DNA of 64,000 nt from the NCBI GenBank assembly GCA_026393575.1, contig JAPKZX010000071.1, forward strand, positions 1 through 64,000, read 5' to 3'. Made by a program: the position numbers and the translations under genes. This document shows positions 37,970 through 48,035 of this stretch, in pieces (position 1 is the first letter of the stretch; each line of letters opens with the position of its first letter). The stretch comes from Actinomycetota bacterium. GTDB lineage: Bacteria; Actinomycetota; Acidimicrobiia; Acidimicrobiales; Ilumatobacteraceae. Under the pieces are notes generated by a model. It was not told the DNA's origin. It saw nothing but the letters and a program-made list of their open reading frames with translations, and made no database searches.

Positions 37970-39715
37970 ATGTTTGATCTCATTATTCGCGGGGGCACAG
38001 TTGTCGATGGCACGGGAGCACCGGCATTTACTGCCGATGTTGCTGTCAAAGACGGAGTCATCGCACAGGTTGCGTCCACAATTGTTGGTGAAGCAGCAGA
38101 AGAAATTGATGCCACCGGAAAACTTGTCACTCCAGGCTTTATCGATATTCACACTCACTACGACGGCCAGGTGAGTTGGGACACACTGCTTGAACCTTCA
38201 AGCGGCCACGGTGTCACCACTGTTGTTGTTGGTAACTGCGGAGTTGGTTTTGCACCTGTACGCCCAGGACGCGAGGAATGGCTTGTGCAGTTAATGGAAG
38301 GCGTGGAAGATATTCCTGGCACAGCTCTTCATGAAGGCATTAAGTGGGAATGGGAAACATTTCCCGAATACCTTGACGCGATTGATCGTCGCCGTTACTC
38401 CATGGATATCGCCGCTTATGTTCCTCATGGTGCCGTTCGTGGTTATGTCATGGGCGACAGAGGGGCACGTAACGAAGACGCCACTGCTGAAGACATTGCC
38501 GAGATGGCTCGCATCGTGCGCGAAGCACGCGAAGCCGGTGCAGTTGGTTTTTCCACCAGTCGAACAATGGGTCACAAAGCAAAAGACGGCGAACCAGTTC
38601 CGGGAACATTTGCCAGTAGCGAGGAACTCAATGCGATTGCCGATGCACTGACTGCAGGCGGTGGCGGAATTTTTGAAATCGCTCCCGAAGTACTTCCAGA
38701 CGGCGGTGATCAACCAACTATGGGAATGACAGAAGAACTTCAGTGGATGGGAGACCTTGCACTTCGTACAGATCTAAAAGTCACGTACTTGCTTCTGCAA
38801 TACGCGACGATGCCAGACACATGGAAGCAAGCGCTCGACTATTCATCAATGATTCTTGAAAAGGGTGGGTACTTACGACCACAAGTTGCCGCAAGACCAT
38901 TCGGCATGATGGTGTGCTGGGCTGGGTATCACCCATTCGCAAAGCGTCCAACATTTATTTCGTTAGCAGCTTCGCACTCACTTGCTGATCTGCGCACCGA
39001 GTTGGCAAAGCCTTCAGTACGCGCGCAGATTTTGTCTGAGCCAGATGAACCAGTGAACTCTGCAGTGCAGTTTGATGGACTCGGGCCAGCACTTGGCATG
39101 ATTCCGCATCTCATGTACGCCATGGGCGACAACGTGGACTACGAACCAACCCCTGCAATGTCTGTGAAGGCACTTGCAGATAAGGCTGGGGTTAGCACTT
39201 TTGAAATGGCCTATGACTTGTTGAATGAAAACGGTGGCACTGCATCGCTTATGTTCCCCACTTTGAACTATGTAGGCGAAAATCACGACGTCATCTACGA
39301 GATGCTTACCCACCCAGCCGCTATCAATGGCCTGAGTGATGGTGGTGCTCACGTGCGCATGATTTGTGATGCTTCAATTCCTACCTACCTATTGACCCAC
39401 TGGGCACGCGATCGTGCACGTGGACCAAAATTGAGTATTGAAGAGGCAGTGCGCATGCAAACCACCGCAACAGCAGCAGTCATGGGACTCTCTGATCGCG
39501 GCGAAGTTGCTGAAGGCAAGCGTGCCGACATCAATGTCATTGACTTTCAGAACCTACGTCTGAACGCACCACACGCGGAGAACGATCTACCAGCGGGTGG
39601 CCGTCGCATTCTGCAATCAGCAGACGGATACGTAGCCACAATTGTTAATGGTGCAATCACTCGTCGAAATGGTGTCGATACAGGCGCTCGCCCTGGTCGA
39701 CTCGTTCGCGCTTAG
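37970..39715 (+). CDS. Amidohydrolase, N-acyl-D-amino-acid deacylase-like
   Basis: [89 protein letters not shown]. Confidence 0.93.
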   Translation: MFDLIIRGGTVVDGTGAPAFTADVAVKDGVIAQVASTIVGEAAEEIDATGKLVTPGFIDIHTHYDGQVSWDTLLEPSSGHGVTTVVVGNCGVGFAPVRPGREEWLVQLMEGVEDIPGTALHEGIKWEWETFPEYLDAIDRRRYSMDIAAYVPHGAVRGYVMGDRGARNEDATAEDIAEMARIVREAREAGAVGFSTSRTMGHKAKDGEPVPGTFASSEELNAIADALTAGGGGIFEIAPEVLPDGGDQPTMGMTEELQWMGDLALRTDLKVTYLLLQYATMPDTWKQALDYSSMILEKGGYLRPQVAARPFGMMVCWAGYHPFAKRPTFISLAASHSLADLRTELAKPSVRAQILSEPDEPVNSAVQFDGLGPALGMIPHLMYAMGDNVDYEPTPAMSVKALADKAGVSTFEMAYDLLNENGGTASLMFPTLNYVGENHDVIYEMLTHPAAINGLSDGGAHVRMICDASIPTYLLTHWARDRARGPKLSIEEAVRMQTTATAAVMGLSDRGEVAEGKRADINVIDFQNLRLNAPHAENDLPAGGRRILQSADGYVATIVNGAITRRNGVDTGARPGRLVRA

Positions 39716-40971
39716 GCGTGGTCTTCGTGAGTCACCGCTTTTAGGTGACGCACCTCAGATGAAGCCAATGGCAACAAGGCCGCGATAAACACCACCAGTC
39801 CCACTGCAATCAGTGCTGTTCGTGCACCGACTAAATGTGTAAACGGGCCAGCCAAGAACAGTCCGAGTGGTGCAAACGCAAGCGAACCAAATGCGTCGTA
39901 TGAACCAACTCGTGATAACGCCTCTTGAGGAACATTGGTTTGAATCGTGGTCATCCAATTGGCATACATGAGATCGAGTGCAATTCCACCTGCCATTGCC
40001 ATCAGGAACAACACCCAGATCGGCATAGGCACAGCGAGAGACAAAATCCATAAACCAACAATTGGGCAAACACCCACTGCGAGAACGAGTGGACGTTGCG
40101 GTCGCAATTTCAAAGCCAACGCTGTGCCACTAACTGCACCCACGCCGAACCCAAACATCATGATTCCCATGTCTTTTGCCCCACCTAGTGCTTCTTTCAT
40201 CTGTACCGGAGCAAGCACACCAAGGAACCCTTCAAAGCCCATGTGGAAGAAAGCGAAACATACGACGACAATGACTATCCAGCGACGCGACGAGAACTCG
40301 TACCAACCTCCGCGCAATTGCGCAAATATGGTTTCCCTCGCCTCGCCCTCTTCAGGCTGAGCATTACGAGGCAACTTCATACGCAGTACCAAGATGCCTG
40401 CAACGAGAAAAGAAAAAGCATCAACCAAAAGACCCCACCCTGAACCGGCAGTGGAAACAAGTACACCCGCGATGCTTGCCCCCACAGTGAATCCTGCATT
40501 TGCCGCGAGGCCCACAGTGGAATTTGCTGCTTGTAATAATTTGGCCGGAACAATGATCGGCATGATTCCGCTGAAAGCTGGGTACCACAACGCATTGAGC
40601 ATCCCAAATATGAACCCGTTAAAACACAAAAGCGGAATAGATGCATGGCTAGTCAAAAAAGACAGCGCACTGATGCCAACAAAGATGCTTCCAACAATGT
40701 CTGTAATGCCCACCAATTGTGAACGGCCAAATCGATCGGCCGCTACTCCCCCAACAAGCATGAATAACACGAGAGGAATCATCTGAGCCGTTGTGACATA
40801 ACTGAGTGAGCCAGCATCAGCACCGGGGATGGAAAGGACGCCGAACGCAAGCGCAATAGGAGTAATCCCGTTTCCAATATTGCTGACGACGCGAGCAATC
40901 AGGAGACGCCGAAATGCAGTTATTTTCCACAGTTCTGAGACTTCGCCCATCATCGTTCCAGTTTTTGCCAC
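39712..40971 (-). CDS. MFS transporter
   Basis: LWKITAFRRLLIARVVSNIGNGITPIALAFGVL; VGGVAADRFGRSQLVGITDIV. Confidence 0.88.
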   Translation of the reverse strand: MAKTGTMMGEVSELWKITAFRRLLIARVVSNIGNGITPIALAFGVLSIPGADAGSLSYVTTAQMIPLVLFMLVGGVAADRFGRSQLVGITDIVGSIFVGISALSFLTSHASIPLLCFNGFIFGMLNALWYPAFSGIMPIIVPAKLLQAANSTVGLAANAGFTVGASIAGVLVSTAGSGWGLLVDAFSFLVAGILVLRMKLPRNAQPEEGEARETIFAQLRGGWYEFSSRRWIVIVVVCFAFFHMGFEGFLGVLAPVQMKEALGGAKDMGIMMFGFGVGAVSGTALALKLRPQRPLVLAVGVCPIVGLWILSLAVPMPIWVLFLMAMAGGIALDLMYANWMTTIQTNVPQEALSRVGSYDAFGSLAFAPLGLFLAGPFTHLVGARTALIAVGLVVFIAALLPLASSEVRHLKAVTHEDHA

Positions 40972-40997
40972 TCATGCAGAGTAGTGGAAGAAGAATG

Positions 40998-41678
40998 CTA
41001 AGAGTTTTGTATTTCGCGATACTTCAAGAAGCGACCAACGAATTCGTCTGTTTGCTCATCAGACCACTCCACTGCTTGCCAGCCAGTCAGTGATTTCATT
41101 TGCTCCCTGTGTTGCTCTACTGAGTCTGGAAGTGTTGCCGTCATCCCAAGTCTTTGCAGTCCAGACCATCGCGTGTACACCCCAGCCATAATCGCTTCAG
41201 CCAATGTCGGTGCATCTCCTGCAAGCCACGAAGAAGTAAGCAACCACGAATTCACCGTTTCCATGGCCTTTCCAAATGCCGCACTTGCTTCAGTGATCTT
41301 CTCTGGGTCTGTTCCGTAATACACGCCAATCATGGGGCGATACACGTACTTATTTAGCCAAGCCACGCGCTCCATCATTAATGCATGCTGCGCGTCGTCA
41401 GTAGGCGCCAAAGAATGTGAAGGGAAAAGTTCTTCTAACCACTGCAATATTGGAATGGAATCTGCCAGATACGTCTCGCCAACTCGCACCATTGGAACTT
41501 CTAATTTTGGGCTGTGCGCGATGAACTCTTCGGGTACCACGAATCCTTTGGGTCGCACCGCGCGTGGTGGGACATCTACAACGGAATACGTAATTGCTTT
41601 CTGAGCGAGCGCAAACTCGACTCTCACAGAAAATGGACAAATCCAATGTCCAAAAAGCACAACATCAGTTGAACTCAT
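40998..41678 (-). CDS. Glutathione S-transferase-like protein
   Basis: LFGHWICPFSVRVEFALAQKAITYSVVDV, KLEVPMVRVGETYLADSIPILQWLEELFP. Confidence 0.82.
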   Translation of the reverse strand: MSSTDVVLFGHWICPFSVRVEFALAQKAITYSVVDVPPRAVRPKGFVVPEEFIAHSPKLEVPMVRVGETYLADSIPILQWLEELFPSHSLAPTDDAQHALMMERVAWLNKYVYRPMIGVYYGTDPEKITEASAAFGKAMETVNSWLLTSSWLAGDAPTLAEAIMAGVYTRWSGLQRLGMTATLPDSVEQHREQMKSLTGWQAVEWSDEQTDEFVGRFLKYREIQNS

Positions 41679-42709
41679 GCCGTAAACAAGATCTCACAGC
41701 CAGTGCCTGCCAATAAGGCATCCACGTCACGGCGATCATTAGCCGAAAGTTTTGCGTACTCTTCACGAATCCACTTCAAGCACTTGCGCTGATACACAAA
41801 CGTTCCTTGGCTATATGGGTGGCCATCAATTACGCAGGAGAAGGTTTCTGCGCCAACTTCCATTGCTGCTTCATTCGCCAACAAGAAGGGTGCATACGTG
41901 CGGCCAATCTCTGGCAGTAACGCAAGAACTGTGGGTTGAATTGCGTCGTGAGTAACCCAACCTTCATCGCCTTCTACATCCCACCAAGACAAATCGTCTA
42001 CACGTTCGACCCAGTTCACCATTCGTGGCGCACGCTCAATGCCGATGCGCACAGACTCTGGATCCCAGCGCAAGAGTTCAATCATTTGCCCGAACAGACC
42101 GAAGTCTCCTCGACCCGGGCGCTGGCCCAACAAAAAGGGGTGATGTTCGAGATGCCTTTGCATGATGTCGAGAACTCTCTTGAATGAATCTTCGATAGGT
42201 GCGCGATTCTGCTCGGTAGAACCTACTAACGCACGGCGACCAATCTGTCGTTCTGAAATATAACGCTGCGAAGCTTGCCACTTATTTTCAGACATCTGCT
42301 GATCACCATCAAGCGGCAACAATTTTCTTGCGCGATCAATCGCATCGTCGTAATACCACCGATAGTGATACATCATTTTTGTTACCCATTCATCGGCAAA
42401 GTCCTCTAGGAGAAAATCTATGAATGCAACAACTGCATCTGTAGGTACAACGCTGCGCTCAGAGTATTCACGTTCAAGGCGTGCAATGAGTGGACTGGAG
42501 TCAATCATCGTGTCTCCCCCACTGCCATTCACTTCTGGAAAAGAGATGGCAGGGATGAGAGGGAACGGTGGAAGGTCATCCCATTTAGAGCCTTGAGGAA
42601 CCCATTGAAAAGGAATGCGTCGATAGCGCAGCACAGCACGCATCTTCAAAGAGTATGGGGAACCGTAGTTGCCCCGAATTCGTAACGGTTCTCCTGGACG
42701 ATTCAACAT
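41675..42709 (-). CDS. Glutathione S-transferase-like protein, longer
   Basis: NYGSPYSLKMRAVLRYRRIPFQWV; MIDSSPLIARLEREYS; FLLGQRPGRGDFGLFGQM; start moved to MLNRPGEP. Confidence 0.78.
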   Translation of the reverse strand: MLNRPGEPLRIRGNYGSPYSLKMRAVLRYRRIPFQWVPQGSKWDDLPPFPLIPAISFPEVNGSGGDTMIDSSPLIARLEREYSERSVVPTDAVVAFIDFLLEDFADEWVTKMMYHYRWYYDDAIDRARKLLPLDGDQQMSENKWQASQRYISERQIGRRALVGSTEQNRAPIEDSFKRVLDIMQRHLEHHPFLLGQRPGRGDFGLFGQMIELLRWDPESVRIGIERAPRMVNWVERVDDLSWWDVEGDEGWVTHDAIQPTVLALLPEIGRTYAPFLLANEAAMEVGAETFSCVIDGHPYSQGTFVYQRKCLKWIREEYAKLSANDRRDVDALLAGTGCEILFTA

Positions 42710-42788
42710 GTTGCCCCCTTCAATTCTTGAAGTGTAGGACACTTTCCACGCAGGAAATTTGTGCAGAACGAATGGATTATGTTCGTCG

Positions 42789-43469
42789 TTATTCGAGTGC
42801 GCCTAGCAACACTCCGATGAGTTCTTCAGGGTCTTTTGCAACTACATGTGCCCCGGCGGATTGCAATTCTTCTTTTGACCCAAAGCCCCACAAAACACCC
42901 ATGGCATTAGTGCCTACGTTGACTCCAGCTTCAACATCATGATGCCGATCACCAATCATCCAGCACCGTTGCAGGGGTGGTTCGTCCCCGAGCGAAGTAA
43001 TAACTTCGCTCAATGCACGCTGCAGCAACAAAGTCTTTGGATGAGGCTGGTCATTCTCTGGACCAACAATGGTGACGAACATGTCTGTAATGCCAAGCGC
43101 TTCTATCGCTACGAGTGCTTGCGGTTCAGGTTTAGCTGTAACGACTGCCAAGTAATAGTGATCATGAAGAATTTCTAAAGCATCCTTCATCCCATTGTTG
43201 AATTGAGTGCGTGGAAGGTGGTGTGCCTTATATATGGCTCGATACTCATGAATAAAGGTGTCAACAAGTTCATGCGAAATTCCTCGTGGAGCAAAAAGTG
43301 TCGGAAGCGACTCCTGTAGAGGTGGCCCAATAACCGTGTGCAGTTCCTCGATGCTCAACGGCTCAGAATTGTGGGACTCAAATACTTCGTTTAAAGAAGC
43401 ATGAATGCCGGCGCCTGAATCAGCGATGGTGCCATCAAGATCAAAAAAGAGAACGCCTCGTGTTGCCAT
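42789..43469 (-). CDS. HAD hydrolase, phosphoglycolate phosphatase-like
   Basis: GVLFFDLDGTIADSGAGIHASLNEVF; AVVTAKPEPQA; CWMIGDRHHDVEAGVNVGTNAMGVLWGFG. Confidence 0.9.
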   Translation of the reverse strand: MATRGVLFFDLDGTIADSGAGIHASLNEVFESHNSEPLSIEELHTVIGPPLQESLPTLFAPRGISHELVDTFIHEYRAIYKAHHLPRTQFNNGMKDALEILHDHYYLAVVTAKPEPQALVAIEALGITDMFVTIVGPENDQPHPKTLLLQRALSEVITSLGDEPPLQRCWMIGDRHHDVEAGVNVGTNAMGVLWGFGSKEELQSAGAHVVAKDPEELIGVLLGALE

Positions 43470-43479
43470 GATGTCTTAG

Positions 43480-44778
43480 TTAATGACTTGGCGCGCCCAT
43501 TTGTGCACCGGGAACGCTGCTCACAAATTTGGGTTTGAACATTAGGAGAAACAAGAATCCTCCAAGCGCAATACAGACTGACGCCACTATCAATGGCTGG
43601 CTAGAGGTAACACTAGTAGTGATGTAGCCAACAAGAATTGACGCAGGGACCTGAGCAAGGCTCTGCACACTGGAATAGATGCCCATGGCTTGACCCTGCC
43701 GACCAGGTTCTGCCGAACGACTAATCAGGCTTGTCATATTTGCCATAGTGAGCCCGTTAAAGGCCGTAAAGAGTGGAATCACGAAATACAGACCCAGAGG
43801 GAATGACGTTGGCACTGCAAAGTAGAACAACATCATGATTGCATTACCAAACAAACTGAACCGCAACACCTTGAAGTCCACCAATTTTTTTGCAACTCGC
43901 GCAACAAGTACAGCCTGTGAAAAGGCAATAAATAATCCAACGATGGCGAAGTAATCACCAGTCTTAGATGCAGAGAAGTCGAAATTGTTCTTTAGATAAA
44001 TTCCGAAGAATGTAGTGAAGAATGTAAAGCCTGAGCTAAAGAGGAATCCTGCTATCAGTACAACTCGAAGGCGTTCCGAACGAAAACCTTGAACAACATT
44101 CTGAATAGATTGAGTGGCATTGACGCGACCGGCGTGGAACTTTTCTTTGATGGTCTCAGGGAACGTTGTTAGAACTGCAACGCAGTTGAACATTGCAATA
44201 ATCGCTGCGAACCAAAATGGTGTAGTGGCACCAAACCAACTCGGAGTATCAAATAGGCCATAGAAACTGACACCCGGCGAACTGAGTTTTCCTCCGAGGT
44301 ATGGCCCAACGATGAACCCCATTCCAAAAGCCGCTCCGAGGAACCCGAAGTTCTTAGCTCTGTTTTCGTTAGTACTGATATCGCCGATTGCAGCATTGGC
44401 AACCGCAAGGTTGCCACCTGTAAATCCATCAAGCGCACGGGCAGCAAAAAGAAGTGGAAGATTCGCAGTGCTGATACCGATTGCGAACAAGACGTACCCA
44501 ATTGATGTTCCAAAAATGGATACCGCAAGAATTGGTCGACGTCCAAAGCGATCTGACAATTGCCCAAGAATCGGCGAAGCGATAAATGTACAGAATGGGT
44601 ATATGGCCTGAAGCCAACCCAACATGATGAGACCTTGTGTGAATGACCAGCCATCAGGAGTCACTCGAAATGGTGATTGCTCGGCAATAAGAAGAGGAAA
44701 GACTGGGATAAGGATGCCGAATCCGACTAAGTCGATGAATACCGTAGTGAAGATCGCTAGGAGTGGGTTTTTGCGCAT
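43480..44778 (-). CDS. MFS transporter (TetA-like)
   Basis: IFTTVFIDLVGFGILIPVFPLLI; GQLSDRFGRRPILAVSIFGTSIGY; AARALDGFTGGNLAVANAAIGD. Confidence 0.9.
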   Translation of the reverse strand: MRKNPLLAIFTTVFIDLVGFGILIPVFPLLIAEQSPFRVTPDGWSFTQGLIMLGWLQAIYPFCTFIASPILGQLSDRFGRRPILAVSIFGTSIGYVLFAIGISTANLPLLFAARALDGFTGGNLAVANAAIGDISTNENRAKNFGFLGAAFGMGFIVGPYLGGKLSSPGVSFYGLFDTPSWFGATTPFWFAAIIAMFNCVAVLTTFPETIKEKFHAGRVNATQSIQNVVQGFRSERLRVVLIAGFLFSSGFTFFTTFFGIYLKNNFDFSASKTGDYFAIVGLFIAFSQAVLVARVAKKLVDFKVLRFSLFGNAIMMLFYFAVPTSFPLGLYFVIPLFTAFNGLTMANMTSLISRSAEPGRQGQAMGIYSSVQSLAQVPASILVGYITTSVTSSQPLIVASVCIALGGFLFLLMFKPKFVSSVPGAQMGAPSH

Positions 44779-44825
44779 CCAACAACTGTACTCATGCGAA
44801 GAACTGTATTGCTTCTATTGATAGA

Positions 44826-45236
44826 TCAAGCGATCTGAAGAAACTCCACAAGGTTTCCATCGGGGTCTTCAACAATTGAGATGGTAATTCCCGCACGAAG
44901 TTCACGTGGCTTCACTGCCACCTTGTGGCCAGCTGATTCGCATGCTGACGTGATCTCTTCAATATTGCTGACGCTGATTGTGAAGTAGCGATAACCACAT
45001 GCCCCAGTGATTCCTCCACCTGCTGCTCGTGCAGGATCATCATTAGCCTTCACTAGTTTCAACAAGGTGGTGCCGCATAGAAGGCGGTACATGGTGCCGC
45101 CACCTGGCATTGGCATCTCACCTTGAAATTCGAAACCAAGGAGATCTCGATAAAAGGCGAGTGATTTGTCAGCATCGCAAACAACAATGCCGAGGTCTAT
45201 TGAATCTTTAGTGAGTTGTGCTCGAGTCATGAGCAC
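44826..45236 (-). CDS. VOC/glyoxalase family protein
   Basis: LGIVVCDADKSLAFYRDLLGFEFQGEMPMPGGGTMYRLL; VEDPDGNLVEFLQ. Confidence 0.87.
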   Translation of the reverse strand: MLMTRAQLTKDSIDLGIVVCDADKSLAFYRDLLGFEFQGEMPMPGGGTMYRLLCGTTLLKLVKANDDPARAAGGGITGACGYRYFTISVSNIEEITSACESAGHKVAVKPRELRAGITISIVEDPDGNLVEFLQIA

Positions 45237-45263
45237 ACCCTAATCAAGAGTAAAGACTCCGAA

Positions 45264-46001
45264 TTACTTGAACGCGCGAACTGGTCGAACAAAGAAGGAC
45301 GATGTTCGGAAGTTTGTTCCCTGAGTGCCGTCCGACATGAGTTCTGCCCATGCACGTGTGTCACTTGATGAGGTGGAACTCCAATACACACCGTTAGATA
45401 ACCCAGCAAGTGAGTTGTCCGCAAGGTTATTAAACAACAACTTCAACTCGTCTTTTGATGGCAAGAACCAATCAGATTTCCCAGCACCCGCATAAGCACT
45501 TGCTTTAGCTGCAGCGCCATTAGCGCATGTACTTGCCGCGCTGGAGTTCTCAGCGCCTGCTCCTATTGCATTCTTTGAAGCAGAAATCTTTGTTGTCATA
45601 TTGGAACACCAGGCAACCGATGGATCGCCATCCTTGCCATTCCAATCGGCAGGAGCTGCTTCCAAGTAATCAAAATCTGGAAATGCATTTTCAGCATCGA
45701 TGAAAAACACCACGCCGCCACCGGGACCAGTGTCTCCCACGGCGTATTCACCAGTTGTAGGGGGAAGAGTTGAACCAGACGATGCAACTGTTGTGCTGGT
45801 TTCGGTTTCAGATGGAAGTGTTGTATCCGAAGGTTCCACCGGCACTGTGGAGTCCGTACCAACGCCATCAGGAAGCGTGGTGAAAGCCGTGTTGCGCTGC
45901 CTATCTCCAGACCCACCGCAACTGGCCACTATTCCTGCCACCAAAACGGTGGCCACTAGGGCTCTGCCAGCCTTCATCATGATTTTGCGTTGTGCGTGCA
46001 C
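45264..46001 (-). CDS. Secreted lipoprotein with DUF1566-like domain
   Basis: Lipobox VASC; Thr/Ser/Pro linker; VGDTGPGGGVVFF...SDWFLPSKDELKLLFNNL...GVYWSSTSSSDTRAWAELMSDGTQ. Confidence 0.75.
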   Translation of the reverse strand: MHAQRKIMMKAGRALVATVLVAGIVASCGGSGDRQRNTAFTTLPDGVGTDSTVPVEPSDTTLPSETETSTTVASSGSTLPPTTGEYAVGDTGPGGGVVFFIDAENAFPDFDYLEAAPADWNGKDGDPSVAWCSNMTTKISASKNAIGAGAENSSAASTCANGAAAKASAYAGAGKSDWFLPSKDELKLLFNNLADNSLAGLSNGVYWSSTSSSDTRAWAELMSDGTQGTNFRTSSFFVRPVRAFK

Positions 46002-46074
46002 GCTGACTTCCTCTCACCCATGTAATTGGATAACTTGTCTAATAATACTCTCATTCTGCCCTAAGGTCTTCACC

Positions 46075-48021
46075 GTGAACAGTCACCTCAAACCCACACT
46101 CCTCATCGGCCTCGTCGTTGCCATACTCAGCGCATGCAGTGGTGGCGGTGCCTCCACATCTGTTTCTGTCCCCCCTCTTGATGCAACGCCAGTTGCCAGT
46201 GGACTCAACCCCAGCCCCGACGGCTTTTCTTTCGCCAACTTCGCATCTACTGCGTCAACTGAAGAGTTCAACGCGGACGACATGGTGGCCATGTTTGGCA
46301 ACGGGGCGGAAATCTGCACATCTACCTCTTCTCCATGCACTCTTACTGCCGAAGCAGCAGCGTGGGCGCGCATGGTGAACCAAGCTCGTTCATCTGGGCA
46401 TTGCGAAGGCCTCGCCGTGATGTCAGCATCTCGTTTCCAAGAAAAGAGCACTCCAGCAACTTTCAGTCTTCAGAACTCTGGCGATACAACACACGCAATC
46501 ATTCGTGCATTTGCAACTCAATTCCTGAATGAGACAACGAATGCCACAAAAGCATGGGCGAAGCAGTCACCGTCGGACATTGTTGCGGCACTCTCTGCAT
46601 CACTAAAGACTGGCAAGCCTGAATTCAGTTTGGGTGTGTATACAGATGGAGGCGGACACGCAATCCTTCCGTACGCAGTGGAATGGCCGTCTGAAAAAGT
46701 TGCCAAGGTAAAGGTGTACGACTCGAACTGGCCAGGCGGCGATCGATACGTCACAGTCGACCTTGAATCACAGGAGTGGACATTTTCATTCTCCGGAAAA
46801 GATCCCGCTAATGATCCAAATATCTGGAAAGGCGGGAAAGGTGACATCGACATCACGCCACTTTCTTCACGCGTAACTGGAACTTGTCCATTCTGCGGAG
46901 AAAAGAGTGGAGTGCAAAAAACACTTCTCCTTATTCGGTCTGCTTCTTCTGACTGGGAAGTAGAGACTCCTGATGGCACCGTCTCTGCTACCAACAGCAG
47001 CGCCGGTGAAACAACAGCACAACCTTTACGCTCAGCTTCAACAACGCCAGGCGCGCCAGTTGATTACTTGGTCTATGGAACAACTGGAAAGACAAAAATC
47101 ACTTCAAAGTCTGTTGTTGCTGTTGCTGGATTCACCGGCTCTGTTGGATTTCAATACACCACTTCAGGCAAGAACGACACAACCGTAGATATTTCAGCAT
47201 CAGGTATTTCAACAGACGACCCAACAGTCACAGCAACACTTGCTGATGGAAACATCGTTGCAACTGCTTCTGGAGAGAACACTTCTCTTACTTCGACTGG
47301 TGAACAGATCGCCGTAGTTACAGAAACTGAAAGCGGACTAAAAGTTGAGGCCACTGCTACCGCAGACACTGGTGCAATTGCAGTTGATGCTTCACCAGAT
47401 AAATCAGGAGTTGGTTACACCATCACGACGCAGTCTGCGCCAAACGAAATCACTGTGAAGTCAGTGGATGACGCAGGAAACGAAACTGAAGTCACTAAGA
47501 AAGGTCAACTGGATAGCACCAAAACATCCAATGAACTTCCACAAGGTCTTGAAGCACCCGCAGTAAAGCCTGGACTCCCATCAGTCGCGGTACGTATCGC
47601 AGCAGCAAAAGTTTCAGCACGTAGCAACAATGCAGTTTCTACGCGGGGTAACGCAGATATTTCATTCGATACGTCCGGTTGGACCATCGCAAAGACAGCA
47701 AGTGGCTCAAAAGGCTTTCAAGCAAATCTCGTAGTGAACGATGGCAGCGGATCTTCAATCCCTGCTTGCACAGATATCTCATGTGTGAAGGGAATGTCGA
47801 CAAGTATCCTCACCTCAGGTACCGATGCAAAGACTCAGAAGTCAACCACGACATCGATGACGTTCACAATGGCAAACGTAAAAACTGCGTTCTCCGTGAA
47901 ATGTGGTGATGCACCATGGCAAGTGGCGACACAGTCTGGTTCCACTTACGCGGCGTATTGCGATGCGGCAGACATCACGTCTGATCTCACCATCTATATA
48001 AGTAACTCAGTCAAGAACTGA
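46075..48021 (+). CDS. Secreted lipoprotein of unrecognised family with Cys110/His195/Asp216 pattern, CPFC and a long beta-rich C-terminus; paralog of 20245-21897
   Basis: In-frame GTG at 46075 gives VNSHLKPTLLIGLVVAILSAC (lipobox LSAC); GHCEGLAVMSAS, GGHAILPYAVEW, VKVYDSNWPGGDRYVTVD, GTCPFCGEKSG. Confidence 0.8.
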   Translation: MNSHLKPTLLIGLVVAILSACSGGGASTSVSVPPLDATPVASGLNPSPDGFSFANFASTASTEEFNADDMVAMFGNGAEICTSTSSPCTLTAEAAAWARMVNQARSSGHCEGLAVMSASRFQEKSTPATFSLQNSGDTTHAIIRAFATQFLNETTNATKAWAKQSPSDIVAALSASLKTGKPEFSLGVYTDGGGHAILPYAVEWPSEKVAKVKVYDSNWPGGDRYVTVDLESQEWTFSFSGKDPANDPNIWKGGKGDIDITPLSSRVTGTCPFCGEKSGVQKTLLLIRSASSDWEVETPDGTVSATNSSAGETTAQPLRSASTTPGAPVDYLVYGTTGKTKITSKSVVAVAGFTGSVGFQYTTSGKNDTTVDISASGISTDDPTVTATLADGNIVATASGENTSLTSTGEQIAVVTETESGLKVEATATADTGAIAVDASPDKSGVGYTITTQSAPNEITVKSVDDAGNETEVTKKGQLDSTKTSNELPQGLEAPAVKPGLPSVAVRIAAAKVSARSNNAVSTRGNADISFDTSGWTIAKTASGSKGFQANLVVNDGSGSSIPACTDISCVKGMSTSILTSGTDAKTQKSTTTSMTFTMANVKTAFSVKCGDAPWQVATQSGSTYAAYCDAADITSDLTIYISNSVKN

Positions 48022-48035
48022 GAACAAGGTCGCAG

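Noticed and set aside
45700-46074. N-terminal 125-aa extension of the 773-aa ORF
   Set aside because: Antisense to the DUF1566-like lipoprotein; the in-frame GTG at 46075 starts a proper lipoprotein signal peptide.
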